Positions 55,177-63,165 are shown, numbered from the stretch's first letter. The stretch is DNA of 64,000 bases from Flavobacterium sp. KJJ (GCF_000708595.2 NZ_JARP01000001.1:1426001-1490000), one strand, 5' to 3'. Translations and numbers: made by a program. The notes: generated from the sequence alone by a model not told the origin.

Positions 55177-55219
55177 ATACCCTTTTTTGCTATATTTGTT
55201 TTAACAAAAATTATAATTT

Positions 55220-55642
55220 ATGTACCATTTTCTTCAAAAACTACACTCTGGCTGGGCTTATTTAGCATTATTGCTTTTATTAATTGCAGTTATTAATGCT
55301 ATTATCGGCATAACTTCTAAAAAAGAATTTGTGGCCAAAGATCGAAAAATTGGCTTGTTTGCCTTAATTGGAACACACACACAATTACTAATCGGATTGA
55401 TTCTTTATTTTGTTTCACCATTAGGAAAAGCCGCTTTTGGAGAAATGTCAAATGCCGAACTTAGATTAACTTCACTAGAACATCCGCTAATCAACATTAT
55501 AGCTATTATCCTGATTACTATTGGATGGTCAAAACATAAAAAACTAATTAACAGCGAGGCAAAATTTAAAACATTCGCTATTTTTTACGGTTTAGGATTA
55601 CTCTTAATTCTGAGTAGAATACCTTGGAATCTATGGTTCTAA
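55220..55642 (+). CDS. Four-helix integral membrane protein
   Basis: 140 residues with four transmembrane segments: about 11-31 (GWAYLALLLLLIAVINAIIG), 44-65 (FALIGTHTQLLIGLILYFVS), 88-105 (INIIAIILITIGW) and 119-137. Histidines at residue 9, in GTHTQ and in EHPL lie near helix ends at positions that recall small b-type cytochromes, and homologues are sometimes labelled so, but the heme ligands cannot be proved here. Function unknown. It lies between the TonB receptor terminator and rlpA, on the same strand. Confidence 0.75.
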   Translation: MYHFLQKLHSGWAYLALLLLLIAVINAIIGITSKKEFVAKDRKIGLFALIGTHTQLLIGLILYFVSPLGKAAFGEMSNAELRLTSLEHPLINIIAIILITIGWSKHKKLINSEAKFKTFAIFYGLGLLLILSRIPWNLWF

Positions 55643-55727
55643 AATAAAAAAACAAACCAAAATGTAGGTTTTTTTTTATAAAAACACGTTATTTGCATAA
55701 GTCCCCAAACTATGAAAAATAAAAACT

Positions 55728-56222
55728 ATGATTAATAAAAAAACCAGCATTCTCTCTATTTTAACCCTTCTATTTCTAAGCTGCAGTATTACTTATGTAA
55801 TGAGCCAAAGCAAACCAGTAGAATCTAAAATTGTTGAGGATACTTTAAAGAATGCTAAAGCAAAACCGTTAACACCTACCGTAAACGATTCTGTTTTTAC
55901 CGACAAAGGCTTAAAATTAAAACTTTACAAAAAAACGGCACATGCTTCCTACTATGCAGACCGATTTAATGGAAAAAAAACAGCCGACGGCAGCAGATTT
56001 AACAACAGTAAATATACTGCTGCACACAAAAAACTTCCTTTTGGAACAAAAGTAAAAGTAACAAATGAAGCTAATGGAAAATTTGTTATTGTAAAAGTAA
56101 CCGATCGAGGTCCTTTTGTAAAAACAAGAGAAATTGATTTATCGAAAAGAGCTTTTATGGACATTACCGGAAACAAAGGCTATGGCGCACTTAAAGTTAC
56201 TATTGAAACAATAATGGAATAA
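55728..56222 (+). CDS. RlpA-like double-psi beta-barrel lipoprotein
   Basis: 164 residues. The N-terminus (ILSILTLLFLSCSITYV) is a lipoprotein signal. The double-psi barrel domain (about 73-160) contains ASYYADRFNGKKTADGSRF, the catalytic-type Asp of KVTDRGPFV, and REIDLSKRAFMDI. RlpA proteins are lytic transglycosylases or peptidoglycan-binding factors at the septum. The C-terminal SPOR domain of the proteobacterial protein is missing, which is common for short forms. It shares a bidirectional terminator with the convergent DinB gene. Confidence 0.88.
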   Translation: MINKKTSILSILTLLFLSCSITYVMSQSKPVESKIVEDTLKNAKAKPLTPTVNDSVFTDKGLKLKLYKKTAHASYYADRFNGKKTADGSRFNNSKYTAAHKKLPFGTKVKVTNEANGKFVIVKVTDRGPFVKTREIDLSKRAFMDITGNKGYGALKVTIETIME

Positions 56223-56259
56223 AAAAATCCCGTCCTGCATTTGCTAGACGGGATTTTAT
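56221..56259. terminator. Bidirectional terminator between rlpA and dinB-like genes
   Basis: 10-bp perfect stem AAATCCCGTC/GACGGGATTT (56225-56234 with 56247-56256), with A- and T-runs on both sides. Confidence 0.9.
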
Positions 56260-56715
56260 TTATACAAACTTTCTAATGCTCATTATCATTCCGGTATGTA
56301 TTCCTTCATGATAATTAACAAAATCTAGGGCATCCTGAACATTTTTAAGGTCAAAACCCATACTTGTGGTATAAGCATTGTAATCAACAAAAACACGAGC
56401 TTCAAAATCTTTTTTTGTCTGATTTAAGGTGGAGTAAAGCAATCCTTTTATTTCATCAACTTCGGTTTGAGAAACATCACCTTCTGGCTTGGTTCCTTTT
56501 TTATATTTATCAATAAACGCATCAGAAACCAATGTTGGCAGACCTGATAATTTATAAACTAAAACTTGTTGTGATGATATGCAGTGAGCGACATTCCAAA
56601 TCAAATTATTACTAAATCCGGGTGGAATTTTATTTAACTGCTCCAACGAATGATGGTCTAAAACTTTTAAAAGAATTTCTCTAATCGTTTTTTGTACTTC
56701 AAAAACTGAACTCAT
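56260..56715 (-). CDS. DinB family protein
   Basis: 151 residues, a four-helix bundle of the DinB/YfiT type. Metal-binding histidines are expected in LLKVLDHHSLEQL, NVAHCISSQQ and the last-helix motif NYHEGIHTGMIMSI (HxxxH). Family members act as thiol-dependent transferases or have unknown roles; there is no thiol biosynthesis gene here to guide the choice. Single gene on the minus strand between plus-strand genes. Confidence 0.87.
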   Translation of the reverse strand: MSSVFEVQKTIREILLKVLDHHSLEQLNKIPPGFSNNLIWNVAHCISSQQVLVYKLSGLPTLVSDAFIDKYKKGTKPEGDVSQTEVDEIKGLLYSTLNQTKKDFEARVFVDYNAYTTSMGFDLKNVQDALDFVNYHEGIHTGMIMSIRKFV

Positions 56716-56791
56716 AATTGTATTTTTTTTCTAAAATTACTCATTTTTCACTTTCAAATGAATTTTCTTTGTACTCACTAAATCAACAATC

Positions 56792-57145
56792 ATGAACAAA
56801 ATATATTATTTAGCATCTTGCGATACATGTCGAAAAATCATTAAAAGCTTACCAAAAGACAACAACTTAGTTTTTCACGACATCAAGCAAAATCCGATTA
56901 CCGAAGCTGAACTTGAAGAAATGCATAAACTCGCAGGCAGTTACGAAGCGTTATTTAGTAAAAAAGCACAGCTTTACAAATCGATGGACTTAAAAAACAA
57001 GTCTTTGACTGAGGAAGATTATAAAAAATACATTTTAGAGCATTATACTTTTTTAAGCCGTCCGGTCTTTATCATTGATGAAAAAATTTATATTGGTAAT
57101 ACGCAGCCTGTAACATTGCAGGTAATGAAAGCTTTAGAAAAATAA
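56792..57145 (+). CDS. ArsC/Spx family protein
   Basis: 117 residues with a thioredoxin-like fold. The redox motif is CDTC (residues 10-13). A later FLSRPVFIIDEKIYIG with cis-Pro and the Arg just before it are typical of the ArsC family. Related proteins are glutaredoxin-coupled arsenate reductases, YffB or Spx-type regulators; the CxxC form and lack of arsenic genes nearby make true arsenate reduction uncertain. It stands alone before the repeat-bearing spacer at 57146. Confidence 0.87.
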   Translation: MNKIYYLASCDTCRKIIKSLPKDNNLVFHDIKQNPITEAELEEMHKLAGSYEALFSKKAQLYKSMDLKNKSLTEEDYKKYILEHYTFLSRPVFIIDEKIYIGNTQPVTLQVMKALEK

Positions 57146-57239
57146 TAACCCAAAGTTCTAAAAATTCGGGTTTGTGTTGGGGATTACTCCACATGATTCT
57201 TATTTTAATCAGAGTTCAGTGAATTTCATTTGAAGCGGA

Positions 57240-57367
57240 AATCCTTTTTTGAGCTTTTTCTGCTCAAAAAAGATTGGGAACGGATAGCCCGACCGAAGGG
57301 AACGACCCAATTAAAATTTTGACTCTTGAAAAAGGGTGCTTCACGTATTCGCTACGCTCGGGTCGCG
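57240..57367. repeat. Structured GC-rich intergenic element (possible dispersed repeat)
   Basis: CTTTTTTGAGC (57244-57254) pairs perfectly with 57262-57272. Next, TTGGG (57275-57279) can pair with CCCAA (57306-57310) around an inner CCC/GGG pair, and CGACCC (57303-57308) can also pair with GGGTCG (57360-57365). Its GC content is clearly above its surroundings. From memory, similar 'AACGGATAGCCCGACC' stretches recur in Flavobacterium spacers; this needs a search. Confidence 0.6.
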
Positions 57368-57437
57368 ACAAAAAAACTTTAATAAAGCTGACTTTAACAG
57401 ATTAGCGATTTAAAACTCAAGACTGCAAACTTTTATT

Positions 57438-57445
57438 TATCTTTG
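57438..57445 (+). promoter_or_regulatory. -7 box of the yicC-gmk-nadD unit
   Basis: TATCTTTG is a perfect TAnnTTTG, 19 bases before the yicC start. No clear -33 element. Confidence 0.5.
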
Positions 57446-57464
57446 CGCCTTTATACTCAATTAT

Positions 57465-58325
57465 ATGATACAATCTATGACAGGGTTTGGCAAAGCTTCT
57501 TTGCAATTGCCTACAAAAAAAATTACCGTCGAAGTAAAATCCTTAAATAGTAAAGGTTTAGATTTAAACGTAAGAATGCCGTCGCTTTATCGCGAAATGG
57601 AATTAGGTCTAAGAACTCAAATCTCTACAAAGTTAGAAAGAGGAAAAATTGATTTCGGAATTTACATTGAAAGTACTTCTGAACAAACTTCAACTAAGGT
57701 AAATGTTCCTGTTGTAAAAAATTACATCGCACAACTTAAGGAGGTTTATCCTGATGCAGATGAAACAGAATTAATGAAAATGGCGGTTCGTATGCCTGAC
57801 ACATTAAAAACAGAACGTGAAGAAATCGACGAAAACGACTGGGACCAGATTCAGATTATCATTGAAGAAGCTTTGCAAAACATCTTGAGTTTTAGAAAAG
57901 ACGAAGGCGAATCGCTTGAAAAAGAATTCAACCTAAGAATTGGAAATATTCGTCAATATATGAACGATGCTTTGGCATTAGATCCAGAACGTGTTCAGGC
58001 TATAAAAGACCGTTTGCAGACTGCAATCTCAGAATTGAAAGTGAATGTTGATGAAAATCGTTTTGAACAGGAATTGATTTATTATTTAGAGAAACTGGAC
58101 ATTACAGAAGAGAAAGTTCGTTTGACGAATCACTTAGACTATTTTTTAGAAACTATAAAAGGAACTGAAGCCAATGGCCGTAAATTAGGTTTTATCACTC
58201 AGGAAATGGGTCGTGAAATCAATACAATGGGATCTAAATCGAATCATGCTCAAATGCAGAAATTGGTGGTGATGATGAAAGATGAATTGGAGAAGATTAA
58301 GGAACAGGTTTTGAATGTTTTGTAA
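57465..58325 (+). CDS. YicC/YloC family endoribonuclease
   Basis: 286 residues. Both conserved ends are present: MIQSMTGFGKASLQ with VEVKSLNSKGLDLNVRMPS at the N-terminus, and the C-terminal DUF1732 motif LGFITQEMGREINTMGSKSN followed by a long helix. YicC proteins are endoribonucleases that in Escherichia coli help degrade small RNAs. The neighbour order yicC-gmk is common in bacteria. The gap to gmk is 89 bases and filled by a word-repeat inverted repeat. Confidence 0.93.
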   Translation: MIQSMTGFGKASLQLPTKKITVEVKSLNSKGLDLNVRMPSLYREMELGLRTQISTKLERGKIDFGIYIESTSEQTSTKVNVPVVKNYIAQLKEVYPDADETELMKMAVRMPDTLKTEREEIDENDWDQIQIIIEEALQNILSFRKDEGESLEKEFNLRIGNIRQYMNDALALDPERVQAIKDRLQTAISELKVNVDENRFEQELIYYLEKLDITEEKVRLTNHLDYFLETIKGTEANGRKLGFITQEMGREINTMGSKSNHAQMQKLVVMMKDELEKIKEQVLNVL

Positions 58326-58331
58326 ACGCAA

Positions 58332-58406
58332 TACGCTTTAAGCTTTAGGCTATAAGCAAAAAACATAAGTAAGAGAGCTTAAAGCGTACAGCCTAAAGCC
58401 TAAAGC
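58332..58406. repeat. Word-repeat inverted repeat between yicC and gmk
   Basis: TACGCTTTAAGC (58332-58343) pairs perfectly with 58377-58388. GCTTTAGGCT (58342-58351) also pairs perfectly with 58390-58399. The words are AAGCTTTAGG and CCTAAAGC. Confidence 0.88.
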
Positions 58407-58414
58407 ATAAATTA

Positions 58415-58987
58415 ATGAACAAAGGAAAATTAATTGTTTTCTCCGCACCGTCCGGATCAGGAAAAACAACTATAGTAAGACATTTACTGGGGAAAGAAGA
58501 TTTAAATTTAGAATTTTCGATCTCGGCGGCTTCTCGCGACCCACGCGGAGAAGAAGAACACGGAAAAGATTATTACTTTATTTCGCTGGAAGAATTCAAA
58601 AAACACATTAAAGCCGAAGATTTCCTAGAATGGGAAGAAGTATACCGCGATAATTTTTACGGCACTTTAAAAGCCGAAATTGAAAGAATCTGGGCTTTAG
58701 GAAAAAATGTAATTTTTGATATTGATGTTGCTGGAGGATTGCGTATTAAACACAAATTTCCAGAACAAACTTTAGCCGTTTTTGTAAAACCGCCAAGCGT
58801 CGACGAACTTAAAAGAAGGTTAAAACAACGTTCTACAGAAAGTGACGATAAAATCAATATGCGAATTGCAAAAGCTTCTGTAGAATTGGCTACTGCTCCT
58901 CAATTTGATACTATTATCAAAAACTACGATTTAGATACAGCAAAGGAAGAAGCGTATCAATTAGTGAAAGATTTTGTAAATAAATAA
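58415..58987 (+). CDS. gmk: Guanylate kinase
   Basis: 190 residues. P-loop SAPSGSGKTTIV (9-20), the GMP-binding Arg/Glu segment SRDPRGEEEHGKDYYFIS, WEEVYRDNFYGT, and the lid FVKPPSVDELKRRLKQR. It phosphorylates GMP to GDP with ATP. It lies between yicC and nadD in one direction, with word-repeat spacers on both sides. Confidence 0.97.
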   Translation: MNKGKLIVFSAPSGSGKTTIVRHLLGKEDLNLEFSISAASRDPRGEEEHGKDYYFISLEEFKKHIKAEDFLEWEEVYRDNFYGTLKAEIERIWALGKNVIFDIDVAGGLRIKHKFPEQTLAVFVKPPSVDELKRRLKQRSTESDDKINMRIAKASVELATAPQFDTIIKNYDLDTAKEEAYQLVKDFVNK

Positions 58988-59018
58988 TTTTATTCCGCAG
59001 AGATACACAAAGAAAAAA

Positions 59019-59086
59019 CACAGAGATTCGCAAAAGTATTATTTTAAACTTTGCGAATCTTTGTGGTATCTTAGCGAATCTTTGTG
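59019..59086. repeat. Word-repeat inverted repeat between gmk and nadD
   Basis: 59019-59034 pairs with 59050-59065 over 16 bases with one G-T pair. GCGAATCTTTGTG occurs twice in direct orientation (59053-59065 and 59074-59086). The word is related to that at 42450-42541. Confidence 0.88.
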
Positions 59087-59098
59087 AAACTCTAAAAA

Positions 59099-59680
59099 AT
59101 GAAAATAGGTCTTTACTTTGGAACTTATAATCCAATTCACGTTGGTCATTTGATCATAGCCAATCATATGGCTGAATTTGCTGATTTAGATCAAGTTTGG
59201 ATGGTTGTTACGCCTCATAATCCGCTAAAAAAGAAGGCTACCTTATTAGACGATCATCAGCGTTTACAAATGGTTTTTTTAGCCACTGAAGATTATCCAA
59301 AAATTAAACCTTCTGACATTGAATTCAAGCTTCCACAACCCAATTATACGGTTAACACTTTAGTTCATTTGCATGAAAAATACCCAAATCACGATTTCTC
59401 TTTGATTATGGGTGAGGATAATTTAAAAACGCTTCATAAATGGAAAAACTACGAAGTTATTTTAGATCATTATGATATTTACGTTTATCCGCGTATTACT
59501 GAAGAAGAAGAAAATATTGAACTGAAATCGCATCCAAAAGTTCATATTATTGATGCACCAATTGTAGAAATTTCTTCAACCTTTATAAGAAACAGTATTA
59601 AAGAAGGAAAAAATATCCAGCCTCTCCTACCATCTAAAGTCTGGGAATATATAGATCATAATAATTTATATAAGAAATAA
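59099..59680 (+). CDS. nadD: Nicotinate-nucleotide adenylyltransferase
   Basis: 193 residues. Nucleotidyltransferase motif GTYNPIHVGHLIIAN near residues 8-22, with the HxGH catalytic signature, and ISSTFIRNSIKEGKNI near the end as the second ATP motif. It makes deamido-NAD from nicotinate mononucleotide in NAD synthesis. It is the last gene of the yicC-gmk-nadD unit and converges on the LysR gene with 31 bases between stop codons. Confidence 0.95.
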   Translation: MKIGLYFGTYNPIHVGHLIIANHMAEFADLDQVWMVVTPHNPLKKKATLLDDHQRLQMVFLATEDYPKIKPSDIEFKLPQPNYTVNTLVHLHEKYPNHDFSLIMGEDNLKTLHKWKNYEVILDHYDIYVYPRITEEEENIELKSHPKVHIIDAPIVEISSTFIRNSIKEGKNIQPLLPSKVWEYIDHNNLYKK

Positions 59681-59711
59681 AAAAAAACTAAATAAATTAT
59701 TCAGGACTTTT

Positions 59712-60617
59712 TTACATTCTATTACCCAGAAACAACTTTAATTCTTTCGCAATCGTTTCAAAAAAAGAATTTAAATTATTGTTTTTGCCTGACAGTAAAT
59801 ACACAAATTCCTCTGGAACGTGAAAACTATTCCATACCAATTGCAATCTATTGTCCTTGATATATTTTCTCGCATTACAATTCCATGTGATCGCAATACC
59901 CGAGTTTTTAGAAAGCATTTCGAGCATTTCTGATTCTGATGGAATAATGTAATTTGGAACCATAGAGGGTCTCTTTTTATTAAAAGCGTGCAGCCAGAAT
60001 ATTTTTATATGCGGAATTCTGGAGTCATGACTGTACCATTTTTGTTCGTTGAGCCATTTCTCTGTTTCCTGATAATTGTCTGCCTTCAATTTGTTACGGA
60101 ATTCAGCTATATCCAAATTCATCGGCGCGACCATGATCAATTTAATTTTACCGACAATTTCATAAATAGTATCAAACGTATCATATCTTTTTGTCGTGAT
60201 CGCAAAATCAAGTTTTTTAGCATCGACAAGTGCAAAAAGAGCATCATCTTCAGCAAAAGTAAAATCAATAAAATCAAATTTAGAGATTAAGACACTGCCA
60301 CAGCTATTGAATAAATCTTTAGAAATACCAACTGAAATTAATCGAACAGAATCTTCAGCTTTGGCTCTGAATCCGCTTTCGACATTTTCTAGACGGTCAA
60401 GTGCATCAATAATTAAATTATTGAGTAACTTAGCGTATTCCGTTGGTTCTACGCCCTTTGACTTTCGGTTGAACAATTTATACCCTACATGCGCTTCCAG
60501 CATTGATATCTGCTGACTTACAGCAGGCTGACTGATAAACAGCTCTTTGGCAGCGACAGAAAAATTTCGATTCTTATATACAGACTTAAAAGTTCTGTAC
60601 CATTCTAAATTTACCAT
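59712..60617 (-). CDS. LysR family transcriptional regulator
   Basis: 301 residues from the ATG at 60617; an earlier in-frame ATG at 60737 would overlap the divergent gene and its promoter, so it is rejected. The winged helix-turn-helix is NFSVAAKELFISQPAVSQQI with the linker helix MLEAHVGYKLFNRKSKGVEP. The effector domain has no recognisable ligand motif. It is divergent from the DJ-1/Hsp31 gene with 85 bases between starts, the usual layout for a LysR protein and its target. Confidence 0.92.
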   Translation of the reverse strand: MVNLEWYRTFKSVYKNRNFSVAAKELFISQPAVSQQISMLEAHVGYKLFNRKSKGVEPTEYAKLLNNLIIDALDRLENVESGFRAKAEDSVRLISVGISKDLFNSCGSVLISKFDFIDFTFAEDDALFALVDAKKLDFAITTKRYDTFDTIYEIVGKIKLIMVAPMNLDIAEFRNKLKADNYQETEKWLNEQKWYSHDSRIPHIKIFWLHAFNKKRPSMVPNYIIPSESEMLEMLSKNSGIAITWNCNARKYIKDNRLQLVWNSFHVPEEFVYLLSGKNNNLNSFFETIAKELKLFLGNRM

Positions 60618-60678
60618 GACATAAATATATTTATAACAAACATAGTTTATTTTATTTTTACTAATATCACTTAAACCG

Positions 60679-60686
60679 TAAATTTG
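60679..60686 (+). promoter_or_regulatory. -7 box of the DJ-1/Hsp31 gene
   Basis: TAAATTTG is a perfect TAnnTTTG, 17 bases before the start codon. No TTG at -33; the AT-rich stretch with ATAAC and GTTTAT half-sites (60630-60650) could bind the divergent LysR protein. Confidence 0.5.
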
Positions 60687-60702
60687 TGTAAAATTATTAC
60701 TT

Positions 60703-61458
60703 ATGAAAAAAATAGCGCTCGCAATTATAATATTCACAGCTTTCAGTATATCTGCTGCAGCTCAAAAATCAAAAAAAGGTATGAAAAAAGTATTATTTGT
60801 TGTCACCAGTAACGATAAGCTGGGCAATACAGGAGAAAAAACAGGATTTTGGTCAGAAGAATTAGCTGCACCATACTATGAATTATTAGATCAAGGAGTT
60901 GAAATTACGATTGCATCTCCGCTTGGAGGACAGCCTCCAATTGACCCAAAAAGCGCTGATCCATCTTCAGCAACTGAGGATACAAAACGTTTTGATGCGG
61001 ATAAGGCATTACAAGAAAAACTAAAACATACGCTAAAACTTTCGACAATAAATCAAGCTGATTATGATGCTGTATTTTATCCTGGAGGACACGGACCATT
61101 ATGGGATTTAGTGGAAGATAAAAATTCTATCGCATTAATTGAATCATTTTATAACCATAAAAAACCTGTTGCTTTTGTTTGTCACGCTCCTGCAGTTTTA
61201 AAAAACGTAAAAGTAAATGGCGAATTTTTAGTAAAAGACAAAAAAATAACTGGTTTTACAAATACTGAAGAAGAAGCTGTTGGATTAACCAAAGTTGTTC
61301 CGTTTTTATTAGAAGATGTTTTAACCCAAAATGGAGGTAAATTCTCAAAAGTAGAAAATTGGCAGCCGTATGCTGTAGAAGACGGTCTGTTGATCACAGG
61401 TCAAAACCCTGCTTCATCTAAACTAGTTGCTGGTAAATTATTACAACAATTAAAATAA
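60703..61458 (+). CDS. Exported DJ-1/PfpI family protein (Hsp31-like)
   Basis: 251 residues. It begins with a signal peptide (MKKIALAIIIFTAFSISAAA), unusual for the cytosolic Hsp31 of other phyla. The nucleophile elbow is FVCHAPAVL with Cys160-His161, the oxyanion-side motif is YPGGHGPLWDL, and the conserved acid is in FWSEELAAPYY. Hsp31-type proteins are holding chaperones and glutathione-independent glyoxalases (methylglyoxal to lactate). With the YqhD-like dehydrogenase downstream and a LysR regulator upstream, a reactive-aldehyde response is plausible. Confidence 0.87.
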   Translation: MKKIALAIIIFTAFSISAAAQKSKKGMKKVLFVVTSNDKLGNTGEKTGFWSEELAAPYYELLDQGVEITIASPLGGQPPIDPKSADPSSATEDTKRFDADKALQEKLKHTLKLSTINQADYDAVFYPGGHGPLWDLVEDKNSIALIESFYNHKKPVAFVCHAPAVLKNVKVNGEFLVKDKKITGFTNTEEEAVGLTKVVPFLLEDVLTQNGGKFSKVENWQPYAVEDGLLITGQNPASSKLVAGKLLQQLK

Positions 61459-61459
61459 A

Positions 61460-61561
61460 AAGATGCTAAGGTTCTAAGTTTTTAGTAATAATTGAAAGAA
61501 TAACTAATCCGATAATAGATCGTGAAGATTCTAGGTAAAAAACTTAGAATCTTTGCATCTT
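61460..61561. repeat. 24-bp inverted repeat between the DJ-1 and alcohol dehydrogenase genes
   Basis: 61460-61483 and 61538-61561 pair at 22 of 24 positions. Words TTCTAAG and CTTAGAA. The arms flank about 54 bases of plain sequence. Confidence 0.88.
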
Positions 61562-61587
61562 ACTATCATAGAAACTCTAAAAAAAAC

Positions 61588-62745
61588 ATGTTAAACTTCG
61601 AATTATATAATCCGACAAATTTGATTTTCGGAAAAGGACAAATTGAAAAGCTTTCGACTTTAGTTCCAAAAGAAGCTAAAATTCTTTTGGCTTATGGTGG
61701 TGGAAGTATTTTCAAAAATGGTGTTTACGATCAGGTAATCGCGAACTTAAAAGGTTTTGAAATTGTAGAATTTGGCGGAATAGAACCAAACCCACATTTT
61801 GAAACTTTAATGAAAGCGGTTGAAGTAATAAAAGCTGAAAAAATTGATTTTATTTTAGCCGTTGGCGGCGGATCTGTAATTGATGGCGTAAAATTTATTT
61901 CTGCTGCTGTTCATTTTGAAGGAAACCCAATTGATATTTTGCAAAAAAGAATTCTGATTAAAGAAAATGCAATGCCTTTTGGAACTGTTTTAACGCTCCC
62001 TGCAACAGGAAGTGAAATGAATTCAGGATCTGTTGTTACGATCGAAGCTACTCAGGAAAAGCTGGCTTTTGGCGGAAGCGCTATGTTTCCGAAATTTTCT
62101 ATTTGCGATCCAACTGTAATTGCTTCTTTACCAAAAAGACAAATTCAAAATGGTGTTGTCGATGCTTATACACACGTAATGGAGCAATACTTAACCTATC
62201 CTCACGAAGGTTATTTACAAGATAGGATTGCAGAAGGAATTTTACAGACTTTAATTGAAGTTGGTCCAAAAGTGGTAGAGAACCCAACAGATTATGCATT
62301 GGCATCAAACTTTATGTGGAGCTGTACAATGGCTTTAAACGGCTTGATTCAGAAAGGAGTTCCGTCAGACTGGGCAACACATATGATTGGTCACGAGTTA
62401 ACTGCTTTATATGGCATTGATCATGCCAGAACTTTGGCCATTATAGGCCCAAACCTTTATAATGTAATGTTTGAGACAAAAAAAGGAAAATTAGCGCAAT
62501 ACGGAAGAAGAATTTTTAGCCTAACGGGTTCAGACGACGAAGTCGCAAAAGAAGCCATAAATAAAACCGTTGAATTTTTTCATACAATGGGAATGGATAC
62601 TAAACTTTCGCAATATACTGACGACTACAGCAAAACAGCAGATTTTATCGTAAATCGTTTTGATGAAAGAGGCTGGAAAGGATTAGGCGAAAAACAATTG
62701 GTTACGCTAGACAAAGTAAAATCTATTGTTGAAATGAGCTATTAA
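61588..62745 (+). CDS. Iron-containing alcohol dehydrogenase, YqhD-like
   Basis: 385 residues from the ATG at 61588 (MLNFELYNPTNLIFGKGQIE), matching the length of YqhD; the earlier ATG at 61522 falls inside the inverted repeat. Cofactor motif AVGGGSVIDGVKF. Metal ligands are expected at Asp and His of DAYTHVMEQYL and at the two His of MIGHELTALYGIDHARTLA. YqhD-type enzymes reduce a wide range of aldehydes, including those from lipid peroxidation and methylglyoxal, with NADPH. Probably co-transcribed with the DJ-1/Hsp31 gene. A terminator follows at 62893. Confidence 0.92.
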   Translation: MLNFELYNPTNLIFGKGQIEKLSTLVPKEAKILLAYGGGSIFKNGVYDQVIANLKGFEIVEFGGIEPNPHFETLMKAVEVIKAEKIDFILAVGGGSVIDGVKFISAAVHFEGNPIDILQKRILIKENAMPFGTVLTLPATGSEMNSGSVVTIEATQEKLAFGGSAMFPKFSICDPTVIASLPKRQIQNGVVDAYTHVMEQYLTYPHEGYLQDRIAEGILQTLIEVGPKVVENPTDYALASNFMWSCTMALNGLIQKGVPSDWATHMIGHELTALYGIDHARTLAIIGPNLYNVMFETKKGKLAQYGRRIFSLTGSDDEVAKEAINKTVEFFHTMGMDTKLSQYTDDYSKTADFIVNRFDERGWKGLGEKQLVTLDKVKSIVEMSY

Positions 62746-62892
62746 TAAGCAAATTTCAATCCCAAGCCTTGAGATAAATTATAAATTCTAATGATTTAAT
62801 AGCGGTATTTGATTTGGATTTTTATTTGAAATTTAAACTTTTAACATCCAAACACTTTGAATTTAGAATTTAAAAATAATGGGGTTTGATAA

Positions 62893-62932
62893 AAAAAGGC
62901 GTTCTTAATTTATTTAGGAACGCCTTTTTAAA
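62893..62932 (+). terminator. Intrinsic terminator after the alcohol dehydrogenase gene
   Basis: AAAAAGGCGTTC (62893-62904) pairs perfectly with GAACGCCTTTTT (62918-62929). It could work in both directions. Confidence 0.92.
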
Positions 62933-63114
62933 ATACTAAAACAAAACTAACTAACTCAATTCGTGTTAAACTCATTAAAATTCTAATTTATAAACAGTTA
63001 AAACGCAATGCTTTAATTTTTATTGTACAGAAGTTGAAATAATTTTTTATTTTTTCAAAACTTCTTGAAAACCACTGTCTTTCCTGCCATTTCAAAAATT
63101 TCTTAAATTAGATT

Positions 63115-63147
63115 TTGTGTTATTACTACATTATTAAGTACTTTTGT
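63115..63147 (+). promoter_or_regulatory. Promoter of gpsA
   Basis: TTG (63115-63117), 22-base spacer, TACTTTTG (63140-63147), matching TTG-N17-23-TAnnTTTG. Leader of about 12 bases before the ATG at 63166. Confidence 0.7.
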
Positions 63148-63165
63148 TTTAAATTATTAAAATAA

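Larger units (their letters stand above)
57146..57464. other. 319-base spacer with a structured repeat
   Basis: Contains the GC-richer element at 57240-57367 and the yicC -7 box at 57438-57445. No supported reading frame. 57146-57235 shows nothing clear. Confidence 0.7.
62746..63165. other. 420-base spacer before gpsA
   Basis: Contains a weak word pair AAATTCTAA/TTAGAATTT (62783-62791 with 62863-62871), the terminator at 62893-62932 and the gpsA promoter at 63115-63147. 62935-63110 is plain AT-rich sequence without a supported gene. Confidence 0.7.

Noticed and set aside
60618..60737. Longer LysR start
   Set aside because: It would cross the divergent promoter and the start of the DJ-1 gene and adds residues foreign to LysR N-termini.
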